The translations under genes were made by a program, and so were the position numbers. Below the pieces are notes generated by a model, which had not been told where the DNA came from, made no database searches, and was given only the letters and a program-made list of their open reading frames with translations. A stretch of 64,000 nt of DNA, taken from the NCBI RefSeq assembly GCF_005503625.1, contig NZ_SCMX01000005.1, forward strand, positions 90,999-154,998, written 5' to 3'. Source of the stretch: Cupriavidus sp. 2SB (GTDB lineage: Bacteria > Pseudomonadota > Gammaproteobacteria > Burkholderiales > Burkholderiaceae). Below are positions 55,861 through 64,000 of the stretch, piece by piece. The first letter of the stretch is position 1. Every line of letters starts with the position of its first letter.

Positions 55861-58725
55861 TCAGTGCGGAAAGTGAATGGACTCGTCGAGCAGTTCGGGC
55901 TCGATCACGGGAGGATTGCCGCGCGGCAGTGCCACGATGAATCGCGCGCCGGGCCGGGCAGGCTCGACCCAGATGCGGCCACCATGCGCCTGCACGATGG
56001 CCTCGCAAACAGCCAGGCCCAGCCCGACACCTGCCGTGGCGGACTCGCGCTCTCCACGCGTGAATTTCTCGAAGATGCGGCGCTCCTGTCCTACCGGCAC
56101 GCCAGGACCATCGTCCTCGACGATCAGGCGGACTTCGTCGCTACCGGTGTCGCCAGTCGGGCTCGCGACGATATCGCCATAGACGCGAATCACCGTACCC
56201 GGCGGCGTGTACTTGGCCGCATTCTCGAACAGGTTGCTCAGCACGCGCTCCATCAGCACGCCATCGCACTCGACCAGCGGCAGCACGGACAGATCCGATA
56301 CTTCCACGCGATGATCGCGCAGCGTCTCGCGCATCGACACGAGCGACGCGCCCACCAGTTCTTCGAGCGATTGCCAGCCCCGTTGCAGCGCCACGTCATG
56401 CTGCTGCAAGCGCGCCATGTCGAGCAGGTTCACCACCATCGTGCGCATGCGCTGCGCCTGCGCGTGGATGGCATCGACGGTTTCGGCCACGTCATGCGCC
56501 AGCGGCGGGTCGGCGCGCTGCAGCGTCTCCGCCATGCCGAGCAGGCCCGTGAGCGGCGTACGCAGATCGTGCGAGACCGCCGCCAGCAGCGAACTGCGCA
56601 GCCGTTCCGATTCGATCGAGAGCAACGCACGCTGCGCCACATCCACATAGTGCAGCCGCTCGATGGCAATCGCGATCAGCGTGGCAAAGACATCCGCCTG
56701 CCTGCGCAGTGCAGGCTCCGCCAGCGCATGCCATGCGCGGGGCTCCACGGCCAGCACGCCACGCGTCTGCATCGGCGCTTTCAATGGAAGGTACAGCACG
56801 GTGCTGCCGGGCAGCGTATGCGTGCCAGTGCCAGCAGGCTCGCCGTGATCGAACACCCATTGCGCCAGGACGGTGTCGATGGCTTCGCCCTTGGGCGAGC
56901 GCGCGCCGCCATGGTCTTCCGACGAAGGCGACAGGGGCGACGAGATCGGTTCGAGCCGGGCTTTCTCGTTCACAAGGAAGAACGTCGCATGCGCATCGAA
57001 CGCGGCACGCAGGAAGCGGCCACCAATCTCGACGATCTGCTCGGGCGTCAATGCCGCAGACAATTCGCGCGCCAGCTCGTACAGCGTGCGCGCATCGGTC
57101 TCGCGACGCACGGCTACGTACGCCTGTTCGCGCAGGCCCGCAGTCAACTGGCCGATGACCAGACCCACCGCCAGCAGCACGAAAAACGTCAGCAGGTATT
57201 GCACATCGCTGACCGCGAACGACATGCGCGGGGCAACGAAGAAGAAATCGAACGATGCCACGGACAGCACCGACGCCAGCGCCGCCGGTCCGCGCCCGTG
57301 GCGCAGGGCCACCACGACCACGGCCACCAGGAACAGCATCGCGATGTTGACCTGGTCGAACCACGGCCGCGCGAGCATCGAGACGCCGGTGGCCGCCGCA
57401 CACCACACCACCGCCCAGCCATAGTCGCGGCTGCGCAGGCGCGAGGGCTCGGCGTCTTCCTCATGACGCGTGTCAGGCCGCGTTTCCGTGCGCACGGTTT
57501 CGCGCGTGGTGTCTGCGGCTACGCGCACCACATCGATTTCGGGGCAGCCTGCCGCCAGCGCATCGGCAAACGACTGCTTGCCGATCAATCGATTGCCGGC
57601 GCCAAGCAGCGGCGACAAGGCACGCGCCAGCCAGATGCGCGCACGATCGAGCACGCCGCCTTCGGCACGCCATTCGGTGCGTGCGCGGCCAACCAGTACC
57701 TTGGTCAGATTGTGACGCCGGATATAGCCCACCACGGCCTCGACCATGTCATGGCCCGCGAGTGTCTCCGTGCGGGCGCCGAGCGATTCGGCCAGTTGCA
57801 TCGCCACGCGCAGACGCAGGCGCAGCGTGTCCACGGGCGGCAGCAGGTGCGATGCGGCGATGGTCACCACATGCCAGTCGCAATCGAGCTGACTCGCGAG
57901 GCGATGCGCGCTGCGCACAACCTGTTCGGCATCATCGCCCAGCCCGATGCAGGCGAGCACGGCTTCGCGCGTGCGCCACACCGGGGAAATTTGTTTGGCA
58001 TCGCGATACGCGCGGACATCATCGTCCACACGATCCGCCGTGCGGCGCAACGCCAGTTCGCGCAACGCGATCAGGTTGCCCTTGCGGAAGAAGTTACGCG
58101 CCGCGTGGCGCGCCTGCTCGGGCAGATAGACCTTGCCTTCGCGCAGACGACGCAGCAGTTCGTCGGCAGGCAGATCGACGAGCACCACTTCATCGGCGCC
58201 ATCGAACACGGTATCGGGTACGGTCTCCCAGACACGCACGCCCGTGATGCCGCCCACGGCCTGGTTCAGGCTGTCGAGGTGCTGCACGTTGACCGTGGTC
58301 CACACATCGATGCCTGCGGCCTGCAATTCCTCGATGTCCTGCCAGCGCTTGGGATGTCGGCTGCCGGCCGCGTTGGAATGCGCGAGTTCGTCCACCAGCA
58401 CCAGCGCGGGACGACGCGCCAGCGCGCCATCGAGATCGAACTCGTGCAGCACACGGTCGCGGTAGGGGACATCGCGCAGCGGCAGATGTTCGAGACCTTC
58501 GACCAGCGCCTCGGTCTCGGCACGGCCATGCGTTTCCACCACGCCGATCACCACATCCACACCCTGCTCGCGCAATGCCCGCGCCGCAGCGAGCATCGCA
58601 AACGTCTTGCCGACGCCAGCGGACGCACCGAAATACACACGCAACTTGCCACGCGCAGCACGCACGTCCTCCGCCTGCATGCGTTGCAGCAGCGCGTCGG
58701 GATCAGGACGTTGAGGGGTGGTCAT
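55861..58725 (-). CDS. kdpD: Sensor histidine kinase KdpD
   Basis: 954 residues. Domains in order: N-terminal KdpD domain with a Walker-type GASAGVGKTFAML (about 35-45) and DELAHSNAAGSRHPKRWQD; a universal-stress-like domain (about 245-375); four close membrane helices (about 400-500); a GAF domain (about 520-650); histidine kinase core with phospho-His in AAVSHDLRTPLTGLLGMAE, N-box NLFENAAKYT and ATP lid VEDDGPGVP, GVGLGLAVCEA. It senses potassium limitation and controls KdpE. The ATG at 58725 was chosen by family comparison; the frame is open into the repeat element upstream. The gap to kdpC holds that repeat. Confidence 0.96.
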   Translation of the reverse strand: MTTPQRPDPDALLQRMQAEDVRAARGKLRVYFGASAGVGKTFAMLAAARALREQGVDVVIGVVETHGRAETEALVEGLEHLPLRDVPYRDRVLHEFDLDGALARRPALVLVDELAHSNAAGSRHPKRWQDIEELQAAGIDVWTTVNVQHLDSLNQAVGGITGVRVWETVPDTVFDGADEVVLVDLPADELLRRLREGKVYLPEQARHAARNFFRKGNLIALRELALRRTADRVDDDVRAYRDAKQISPVWRTREAVLACIGLGDDAEQVVRSAHRLASQLDCDWHVVTIAASHLLPPVDTLRLRLRVAMQLAESLGARTETLAGHDMVEAVVGYIRRHNLTKVLVGRARTEWRAEGGVLDRARIWLARALSPLLGAGNRLIGKQSFADALAAGCPEIDVVRVAADTTRETVRTETRPDTRHEEDAEPSRLRSRDYGWAVVWCAAATGVSMLARPWFDQVNIAMLFLVAVVVVALRHGRGPAALASVLSVASFDFFFVAPRMSFAVSDVQYLLTFFVLLAVGLVIGQLTAGLREQAYVAVRRETDARTLYELARELSAALTPEQIVEIGGRFLRAAFDAHATFFLVNEKARLEPISSPLSPSSEDHGGARSPKGEAIDTVLAQWVFDHGEPAGTGTHTLPGSTVLYLPLKAPMQTRGVLAVEPRAWHALAEPALRRQADVFATLIAIAIERLHYVDVAQRALLSIESERLRSSLLAAVSHDLRTPLTGLLGMAETLQRADPPLAHDVAETVDAIHAQAQRMRTMVVNLLDMARLQQHDVALQRGWQSLEELVGASLVSMRETLRDHRVEVSDLSVLPLVECDGVLMERVLSNLFENAAKYTPPGTVIRVYGDIVASPTGDTGSDEVRLIVEDDGPGVPVGQERRIFEKFTRGERESATAGVGLGLAVCEAIVQAHGGRIWVEPARPGARFIVALPRGNPPVIEPELLDESIHFPH

Positions 58726-58774
58726 CGTGCGGGGGATTGTGCCATGGGGTGAGTTTTGATGTCGCGATGGTTTG

Positions 58775-58789
58775 CTCCCCTCTCCCGCA
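58775..58789. repeat. Partial arm of the CCCCTCTCCC repeat
   Basis: CTCCCCTCTCCCGCA, one arm without its complement, just before the full composite copy and separated from it by a T-run of eight. Probably a truncated duplicate. Confidence 0.65.
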
Positions 58790-58800
58790 TCCTTTTTTTT

Positions 58801-58928
58801 CTCCCCTCTCCCGCAAAGCGGGAGAGGGGTTGGGGGAGAGGGCAAGAGGCTCTGCTTGCCGACGTGCCGCAATTTGAACTGCTGGCCCTCTCCCCCGCCC
58901 CTCTCCCGCAAGCGGGAGAGGGGAGAAA
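58801..58928. repeat. Composite REP-like element, copy B
   Basis: Same structure as copy A at 14443-14572: left hairpin (TCTCCCGCAAAGCGGGAGA core), GGGGTTGGGGGAGAGGGC, spacer with CTCTGCTTGCCGAC and CCGCAATTTGAACTGCTG, right hairpin (CTCTCCCGCAAGCGGGAGAG core). It lies between kdpC and kdpD, inside an otherwise tight operon, and could reduce transcription from the pump genes into the sensor genes. Confidence 0.85.
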
Positions 58929-58974
58929 GAATAAAAGGCGGGAGAGCAGCGCAACAAGCAGGGAGAAGACGCGC

Positions 58975-59589
58975 TTACTTCACCGCATCCAGCGCCAGAT
59001 TCAACTTCAGCACATTCACCCCCGGCTCGCCCAGCACGCCCAGCCCCGGCCCTTCCGTATTCGCCGCGATCAGCGCTTCCACCTTCAGCGTCGGCAAGCC
59101 ACGCAAACGTGCGACACGCGCGGCCTGATACTGAGCCGCCGCCACGCTGATATGCGGATCGAGGCCGCTGCCGGAGGCGGTGGCCAGATCCACCGGAACC
59201 GGGGCGTTGTTGCCCGGATCGGCTTCACGCAGTGCGTCGATGCGTGCCTTTGCCGCATCGGTCAGTGCCGGATTGGTCGGGCCCAGGTTGGACCCCACCG
59301 ATGCCGCACCGTTGTAGGGCATCGGCGCCGTGGCCGACAGGCGGCCCCAGAAGTACTTCGGGTCGGAGAACGGCTGGCCGATCAGTTCGGAACCGACCGT
59401 CTTGCCATCCTTGACGATCAGCGAGCCGGCGGCCTCGTGCGGGAACACGGTGCGTGCGATGCCAGCGACCAGCCCCGGATACAGCAGCCCGGTGATGATC
59501 GACAGCGCGACGAACACGGTCAGCGCGGGCCGCAGCATGCCCTGCTGGGGGGCGGGTTCTTGCATGGCGAGTGTGGATTTTGCAGACAT
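58975..59589 (-). CDS. kdpC: Potassium-transporting ATPase subunit KdpC
   Basis: 204 residues. One membrane helix (about 22-42: [24 protein letters not shown]) is followed by the periplasmic domain with [54 protein letters not shown] and [12 protein letters not shown]. It stabilises the KdpFAB pump. The start [10 protein letters not shown] has GGAG at good spacing; an ATG 30 bp upstream is less likely. It lies 16 bp after kdpB. Confidence 0.95.
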   Translation of the reverse strand: MSAKSTLAMQEPAPQQGMLRPALTVFVALSIITGLLYPGLVAGIARTVFPHEAAGSLIVKDGKTVGSELIGQPFSDPKYFWGRLSATAPMPYNGAASVGSNLGPTNPALTDAAKARIDALREADPGNNAPVPVDLATASGSGLDPHISVAAAQYQAARVARLRGLPTLKVEALIAANTEGPGLGVLGEPGVNVLKLNLALDAVK

Positions 59590-59605
59590 TGTGATGCTCC
59601 GAATT

Positions 59606-61834
59606 TCAGATCCAGCCAACCGCAGTCAGCAGCATGTCGATCACCTTGATCCCGGCAAACGGCACCAGGATGCCGCCCAGCCCGTAGATCAGCAGGTTGC
59701 GACGCAGCAGCACCGCCGCGCCAAGCGGGCGATACGTGACACCGCGCAGTGCCAGCGGAATCAGCGCGACGATGATCAGCGCGTTGAAGATCACGGCCGA
59801 CATGATGGCCGACGCCGGCGTGGACAGATGCATTACGTTCAGCAGATTCAATTGCGGATACGTGGTGGCAAATGCGGCCGGAATGATCGCGAAGTACTTG
59901 GCGATATCGTTGGCCACGCTGAACGTGGTCAGCGAGCCGCGCGTCATGAGCATCTGCTTGCCGATCTCCACGATCTCGATCAGCTTGGTCGGATTGCTGT
60001 CGAGGTCGACCATGTTGCCGGCCTCGCGCGCGGCCTGCGTGCCGCTGTTCATCGCCACGGCCACGTCGGCTTGCGCCAGTGCCGGTGCATCGTTGGTGCC
60101 GTCGCCGGTCATCGCCACCAGACGACCCTGCCCCTGGTATTCGCGAATCAGCGCGAGCTTGGCTTCGGGCGTGGCTTCCGCGAGGAAGTCATCGACACCA
60201 GCCTCGGCCGCAATCGACGCAGCCGTCAGGCGGTTGTCGCCAGTAATCATCACTGTGCGAATGCCCATCTTGCGCAGTTCGCCAAAGCGCTCGCGGATAC
60301 CGGTCTTGACGATGTCCTTGAGTTCCACCACGCCCAGCACGCGCACGGTATCTTCGGTGCCTTCCGATACCGACTCGCACACCACGAGCGGCGTGCTGCC
60401 AGCGCGGGCCACGTCGTCCACGGCCTGCATCACGGCATCCGGGAACTTGCCGGCGCGCTCCGTCACGTAGCGGCGCAGCGCATCGGCCGACCCCTTGCGC
60501 ACACTGCGCACGATGTTGCCGCTCGTCACATCCACACCACTCATGCGCGTCTGCGCGGTGAACGGTACGAACACGGGCGCACCCATGCCGCGCGTGGTCA
60601 GTTCCGGCGATGCGGTGCCCGGACGCTGACGGGCGAGCGTGACGATGCTGCGACCTTCCGGCGTTTCATCGGCCAGCGACGACAGCCAGGCGGCTTCCGC
60701 CAGTTGGCGCTCGGTCACGCCGGGCGCGGCGATGAAGCGCGAAGCCTGGCGATTGCCGTACGTGATCGTGCCCGTCTTGTCGAGCAGCAGCACATCCACG
60801 TCGCCTGCGGCTTCCACAGCGCGGCCCGACGTGGCGATCACGTTGGCTTCCATCATGCGGCTCATGCCCGCCACGCCGATGGCCGACAGCAAGCCACCAA
60901 TCGTCGTCGGGATCAGGCACACCAGCAGCGCCACGAGCACCGTGACCGAGACCGGCACGCCGGCCTGCGTCACGAGTACTGCATAGAGCGAGTACGGTTG
61001 CAGCGTGACCGTAGCCAGCAGCAGCACCAGCGTCAGGCCCACCAGCAGGATGGTCAACGCAAGTTCGTTCGGCGTCTTCTGGCGCTTGGCGCCTTCCACC
61101 ATGCTGATCATGCGGTCGATGAAGCTCTCGCCGGGGTTCGTGGTGATGCGCACCACGATCCAGTCAGACAGCACGCGCGTGCCGCCCGTGACCGACGAGA
61201 AGTCACCGCCCGACTCGCGGATCACCGGCGCGGATTCGCCGGTGATCGCGCTTTCATCGACCGATGCCACGCCTTCGATCACCTCGCCGTCACCAGGGAT
61301 CATCTCGCCCGCTTCCACGAGCACGATGTCCCCGCGGCGCAGCTCGGTAGCCGCACGCGGTTCGGTGGCACCCGCGGCACGCGCATCGCTGCGGCCCGTG
61401 CGCACTACGCGCGCCATGGTGGTGGTCTTCAGGCCACGCAGCGCAGCGGCCTGCTGCTTGCTGCGGCCTTCCGCCAGGGCTTCGGCAAAGTTGGCGAACA
61501 GCACCGTGAACCAGAGCCAGACGGACACGGCCAGAATGAAGCCAGCCGATTCGCCACCCGCCGCGCCCTGCTCCGGCGCCAGCCAGGCGCGCAGGAACAG
61601 GATCGTCGTCAGGATGCTGCCGGCGTAGACCACGAACATCACCGGGTTGCGCAGTTGCGCACGCGGCGACAGCTTGCGCAGCGCATCGACGATGGCCGGC
61701 TTCACCAGCTCCGGCGAGAACATGCCACGCGGGGGGCGCGGATGTTGCGGGGCGGGTGTCTGCGTGGCGGCTGCGCCGGGGTTGCGCGACGGTGCGGTAT
61801 TGGCGGCACGCGTCGCGGAGGATTGTTGTTGCAT
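59606..61834 (-). CDS. kdpB: Potassium-transporting ATPase ATP-binding subunit KdpB
   Basis: 742 residues, P-type ATPase. The phosphorylation site is [11 protein letters not shown], the TGES motif is in [19 protein letters not shown], the hinge [23 protein letters not shown], and membrane helices are at the two ends and in the middle. It hydrolyses ATP to drive K+ uptake through KdpA. About 60 residues precede the usual start (Ala/Pro/Gln-rich leader); E. coli KdpB has 682 residues. A later in-frame ATG ([18 protein letters not shown]) could be the true start, but the first ATG is kept. Confidence 0.95.
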   Translation of the reverse strand: MQQQSSATRAANTAPSRNPGAAATQTPAPQHPRPPRGMFSPELVKPAIVDALRKLSPRAQLRNPVMFVVYAGSILTTILFLRAWLAPEQGAAGGESAGFILAVSVWLWFTVLFANFAEALAEGRSKQQAAALRGLKTTTMARVVRTGRSDARAAGATEPRAATELRRGDIVLVEAGEMIPGDGEVIEGVASVDESAITGESAPVIRESGGDFSSVTGGTRVLSDWIVVRITTNPGESFIDRMISMVEGAKRQKTPNELALTILLVGLTLVLLLATVTLQPYSLYAVLVTQAGVPVSVTVLVALLVCLIPTTIGGLLSAIGVAGMSRMMEANVIATSGRAVEAAGDVDVLLLDKTGTITYGNRQASRFIAAPGVTERQLAEAAWLSSLADETPEGRSIVTLARQRPGTASPELTTRGMGAPVFVPFTAQTRMSGVDVTSGNIVRSVRKGSADALRRYVTERAGKFPDAVMQAVDDVARAGSTPLVVCESVSEGTEDTVRVLGVVELKDIVKTGIRERFGELRKMGIRTVMITGDNRLTAASIAAEAGVDDFLAEATPEAKLALIREYQGQGRLVAMTGDGTNDAPALAQADVAVAMNSGTQAAREAGNMVDLDSNPTKLIEIVEIGKQMLMTRGSLTTFSVANDIAKYFAIIPAAFATTYPQLNLLNVMHLSTPASAIMSAVIFNALIIVALIPLALRGVTYRPLGAAVLLRRNLLIYGLGGILVPFAGIKVIDMLLTAVGWI

Positions 61835-61850
61835 GCGAATTCTCCGCGGA

Positions 61851-63683
61851 TTACTTGGCAGCCGCCGTCACGGCGGCAGGCTGCAATTGCTCTGCGACGG
61901 GGCCAAGGGCCAGCGCAGGCACATAGGTCAGCGCGCCAACAAGCAGCACCGAACCCACCAGCAGCGTCACGAACAGCGGGCCGTGCGTGGGCATCGTGCC
62001 AGCCGATACCGGCGTACGACGCTTGGCAGCCAACGAACCAGCCATCGCCAGCACAGGCACGATGATCCAGAAGCGGCCGAACCACATCGCCGCAGCCAGC
62101 AACACGTTGTAGAACGGCGTGTTGACCGAGACACCGGCGAACGCACTACCGTTGTTGTTGGCCGCCGACGACAGCGCGTAGAGCAGTTCCGAGAAGCCGT
62201 GTGTGCCGGGGTTGAACACCGCAGCGCGTCCCGGCTCGACCATCACCGCGATGGCGGTGCCCACAAGCACCAGCAGCGGCGTGACCAGAATCGCCACGGC
62301 GGTCATCTTCATCTCGTACGCCTCGATCTTCTTGCCCAGATACTCGGGCGTGCGACCGATCATCAGGCCAGCGATAAACACCGCAAGCACGGCGTAGACC
62401 AGCATGCCGTAGAGACCAGAACCCACGCCGCCGAACACCACTTCACCGAGTTGCATCAACAGCATCGGCACGAGACCGCCGATGGCCGTGAACGAGTCAT
62501 GCATCGCATTGACCGCGCCGCACGAAGCCGCCGTGGTGATCGCGGCAAACAACGCGCTGGCCGAGATGCCGAAGCGCACTTCCTTGCCTTCCATGTTGCC
62601 GCCGGCCTGCAGCGCCGAAGCGGCGTGGTCGATCGGCAGGCCAGACAGCGCCGCGGTGATCTGCTGCTCGGAGAACATTGCCGCCGCAGCCATCACCACG
62701 AAGATCACCGTCATCGACGCGATGACCGCCACGCCCTGGCGCCGGTCCTTGACCATTTCACCGAACGTGAAGCACAGCGCGGCGGGGATCAGGAAGATCG
62801 CGAGCATTTCCAACAGGTTCGCGAACGGCGTGGGGTTCTCGTACGGATGCGCCGAGTTGGCATTGAAGAAGCCGCCACCATTGGTGCCGAGCATCTTGAT
62901 GGCTTCCTGCGAAGCAACCGGCCCCATGGCCAGCGTCTGCTTGTCAGTCCTGGCTGCCTCGGTCACGGGCTTGCCTTCGGCATCGAGCACCGGCTGGCCT
63001 GCGGCATCCACCTTGGGCTGTGTGTATTCCACAGCCGTGACGAGATTCACTTCCTTGTAGCTGTCGAAGTTCTGGATCACGCCTTGTCCCACCAGCGCGA
63101 CGGCCAGCACCACGGACAGCGGCAGCAGCACGTACAGCGTGGTGCGCGTGATATCGGTCCAGAAGTTGCCGATGGTCTTGGCGCCGTGGCGCGCAAAGCC
63201 GCGAATCAGCGCGAACACCACGGCGATACCCGTGGCTGCCGAGACAAAGTTCTGCACGGTCAGCGCGAGCATCTGCGTGAGATAGCTCATCGTCGACTCA
63301 CCGGCATAGCCCTGCCAGTTGGTGTTGGCAACGAAGCTGATCGCCGTGTTGAACGAGGAATCCGGCGACACGGCGCCAAACCCCTGCGGGTTCAACGGCA
63401 GCATGCCTTGCAGGCGCTGGATCGCATAGACAGCCACCACACCGATCACATTGAACACGATCACGGCGATGGCGTACTGCTTCCAGTTCATTTCGGCATC
63501 GGCGCGCACGCCGGCCACACGATACAGGCCGCGCTCCAGCGGGCGGCCCCAGGATGTCAGGGCGTAGTTACCTTCCTCGATGGCGCGCCGCATGTAGCGG
63601 CCCAGGAAGGGGCCGACCACGAACAGGATCAGAAGGAACAGGGCGAGGAGTCCGAAGAACTCTGCGTAGGGAGAGGTAGCCAT
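61851..63683 (-). CDS. kdpA: Potassium-transporting ATPase potassium-binding subunit KdpA
   Basis: 610 residues, about ten membrane helices, superfamily of K+ transporters. The selectivity-filter-like loops contain [58 protein letters not shown] and [12 protein letters not shown]. It is longer than the E. coli protein (557) because of extra loop sequence in the second periplasmic region ([22 protein letters not shown]). It starts in the stop of kdpF (TGATG overlap). Confidence 0.96.
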   Translation of the reverse strand: MATSPYAEFFGLLALFLLILFVVGPFLGRYMRRAIEEGNYALTSWGRPLERGLYRVAGVRADAEMNWKQYAIAVIVFNVIGVVAVYAIQRLQGMLPLNPQGFGAVSPDSSFNTAISFVANTNWQGYAGESTMSYLTQMLALTVQNFVSAATGIAVVFALIRGFARHGAKTIGNFWTDITRTTLYVLLPLSVVLAVALVGQGVIQNFDSYKEVNLVTAVEYTQPKVDAAGQPVLDAEGKPVTEAARTDKQTLAMGPVASQEAIKMLGTNGGGFFNANSAHPYENPTPFANLLEMLAIFLIPAALCFTFGEMVKDRRQGVAVIASMTVIFVVMAAAAMFSEQQITAALSGLPIDHAASALQAGGNMEGKEVRFGISASALFAAITTAASCGAVNAMHDSFTAIGGLVPMLLMQLGEVVFGGVGSGLYGMLVYAVLAVFIAGLMIGRTPEYLGKKIEAYEMKMTAVAILVTPLLVLVGTAIAVMVEPGRAAVFNPGTHGFSELLYALSSAANNNGSAFAGVSVNTPFYNVLLAAAMWFGRFWIIVPVLAMAGSLAAKRRTPVSAGTMPTHGPLFVTLLVGSVLLVGALTYVPALALGPVAEQLQPAAVTAAAK

Positions 63684-63772
63684 CAGAATTTCTCCGGCCG
63701 GAACAGCGCAACAAGCAGGTAGATGAAGATGGCGACGGCCAGGCCGCCGCTAAGCAGGTCGGTCCAGTTCAT
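63683..63772 (-). CDS. kdpF: Potassium-transporting ATPase subunit KdpF
   Basis: 29 residues: a short N-terminal [10 protein letters not shown], one membrane helix ([14 protein letters not shown]) and a basic end RPEKF, matching the KdpF family in size and pattern. It stabilises the KdpABC complex in the lipid bilayer. Its stop shares one base with the kdpA start, and its start shares one base with the stop of the preceding small ORF, so all are translationally coupled. Confidence 0.9.
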   Translation of the reverse strand: MNWTDLLSGGLAVAIFIYLLVALFRPEKF

Positions 63773-63930
63773 CAGAGCCCCCTGTCGCTAGCGGAATGCT
63801 TCGCCGCCGGGGTGTCGTCGACTTGACCGCGCCCCGCAGGAAGGTTGGCGCCGAGCGCGGCGCACAGGGCCAGCAGCGCGCCCGTCAGCGCACCAAAAGC
63901 CAGCAATACGAGGAAATAGATCCCGTCCAT
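63772..63930 (-). CDS. Small membrane protein preceding kdpF, function unknown
   Basis: 52 residues beginning MDGIYFLVLLAFGALTGALLAL: one membrane helix at the start, then a polar tail (GRGQVDDTPAAKHSASDRGL). Its stop overlaps the kdpF start (TGATG), the same coupling as between kdpF and kdpA, which argues that it is translated and belongs to the kdp system. It does not match KdpF itself. No family is recognised with confidence. It could be an extra small subunit or a leader peptide. It is the first gene of the operon as far as the window shows; 70 bp remain to the edge. Confidence 0.7.
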   Translation of the reverse strand: MDGIYFLVLLAFGALTGALLALCAALGANLPAGRGQVDDTPAAKHSASDRGL

Positions 63931-64000
63931 GACATGTGTGCAGGCATCGCGCCTGCCGAGTGATTCACGGATGGAAGGTTAGGGATCGGGGGGTAAAAAC

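Noticed and set aside
55717..58752. A 1011-codon open frame opposite kdpD
   Set aside because: It lies antisense to an intact KdpD with all kinase motifs; the product is His/Arg-rich with no recognisable fold.
59330..62065. A 911-codon open frame opposite kdpB
   Set aside because: Antisense to an intact P-type ATPase, with the same shadow composition.

Overview
The window is a stretch of high-G+C beta-proteobacterial chromosome, most likely Cupriavidus or a close relative in the Burkholderiaceae. The evidence is a PhaM-type polyhydroxybutyrate granule protein with its lysine-rich tail, a methionine synthase split into two genes, several Burkholderiales small families (DUF3567, DUF2917, DUF3108) and a uniform codon style. 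It reads as core chromosome: no rRNA, tRNA, CRISPR array, prophage or complete insertion sequence was seen. Long open frames opposite the real genes are a side effect of the base composition and are left out.

Layout. 1-1.7 kb: two response regulators (the first cut by the window edge) and a small secreted protein. 1.9-5.8 kb: split metH. 6-9.8 kb: rhodanese, DUF3567 protein, alpha/beta hydrolase, TonB-like DUF3108 protein, IclR regulator. 9.9-14.3 kb: fumarylacetoacetase-family hydrolase, enoyl-CoA hydratase-like protein, phaM, a ferritin-like diiron protein and hldE/rfaE2. 14.3-17.1 kb: repeat block, then birA-coaX-SPOR operon read leftwards. 17.2-20.9 kb: an MCE-type lipid transport operon (STAS-MlaE fusion, MlaF ATPase, MlaD-like protein, auxiliary lipoprotein), then a VanZ-family membrane protein. 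22.3-27.2 kb: a six-gene leftward 5-oxoproline operon (pxpB-pxpC-pxpA-DUF969-DUF979-pcp). 27.5-29.3 kb: lipB-lipA. 29.4-30.9 kb: a DUF2917 protein divergent from a LysR regulator. 30.9-32.7 kb: DUF484-xerC. 32.7-39 kb: the cell-shape operon mreB-mreC-mreD-mrdA-rodA. 39.8-44.8 kb: gatC-gatA-(lipoprotein)-(dienelactone hydrolase-like)-gatB. 45.1-47 kb: two convergent genes for YadA-head-like proteins without signal peptide or membrane anchor. 47.1-54.2 kb: a three-gene operon of two transglutaminase-fold proteins and a circularly permuted ATP-grasp/alpha-E fusion. 54.3-55 kb: Sel1-repeat protein. 55.2-63.9 kb: the potassium system, a 52-residue membrane ORF, kdpF, kdpA, kdpB, kdpC, a repeat, kdpD, kdpE.

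How the parts fit. The pcp/pxp operon forms a complete route from pyroglutamyl peptides to glutamate and includes two membrane proteins that may be the transporter. The mre/mrd block builds the elongasome. The kdp block holds pump and sensor together. The most open biology is in 45-54 kb: a predicted but uncharacterised ATP-grasp/transglutaminase peptide-ligation type system, with anchorless adhesin-head proteins directly downstream on the same strand. A dispersed inverted-repeat family (short hairpins and a roughly 130-bp composite form) occurs at 14.4, 44.9, 46.4 and 58.8 kb, always between genes.
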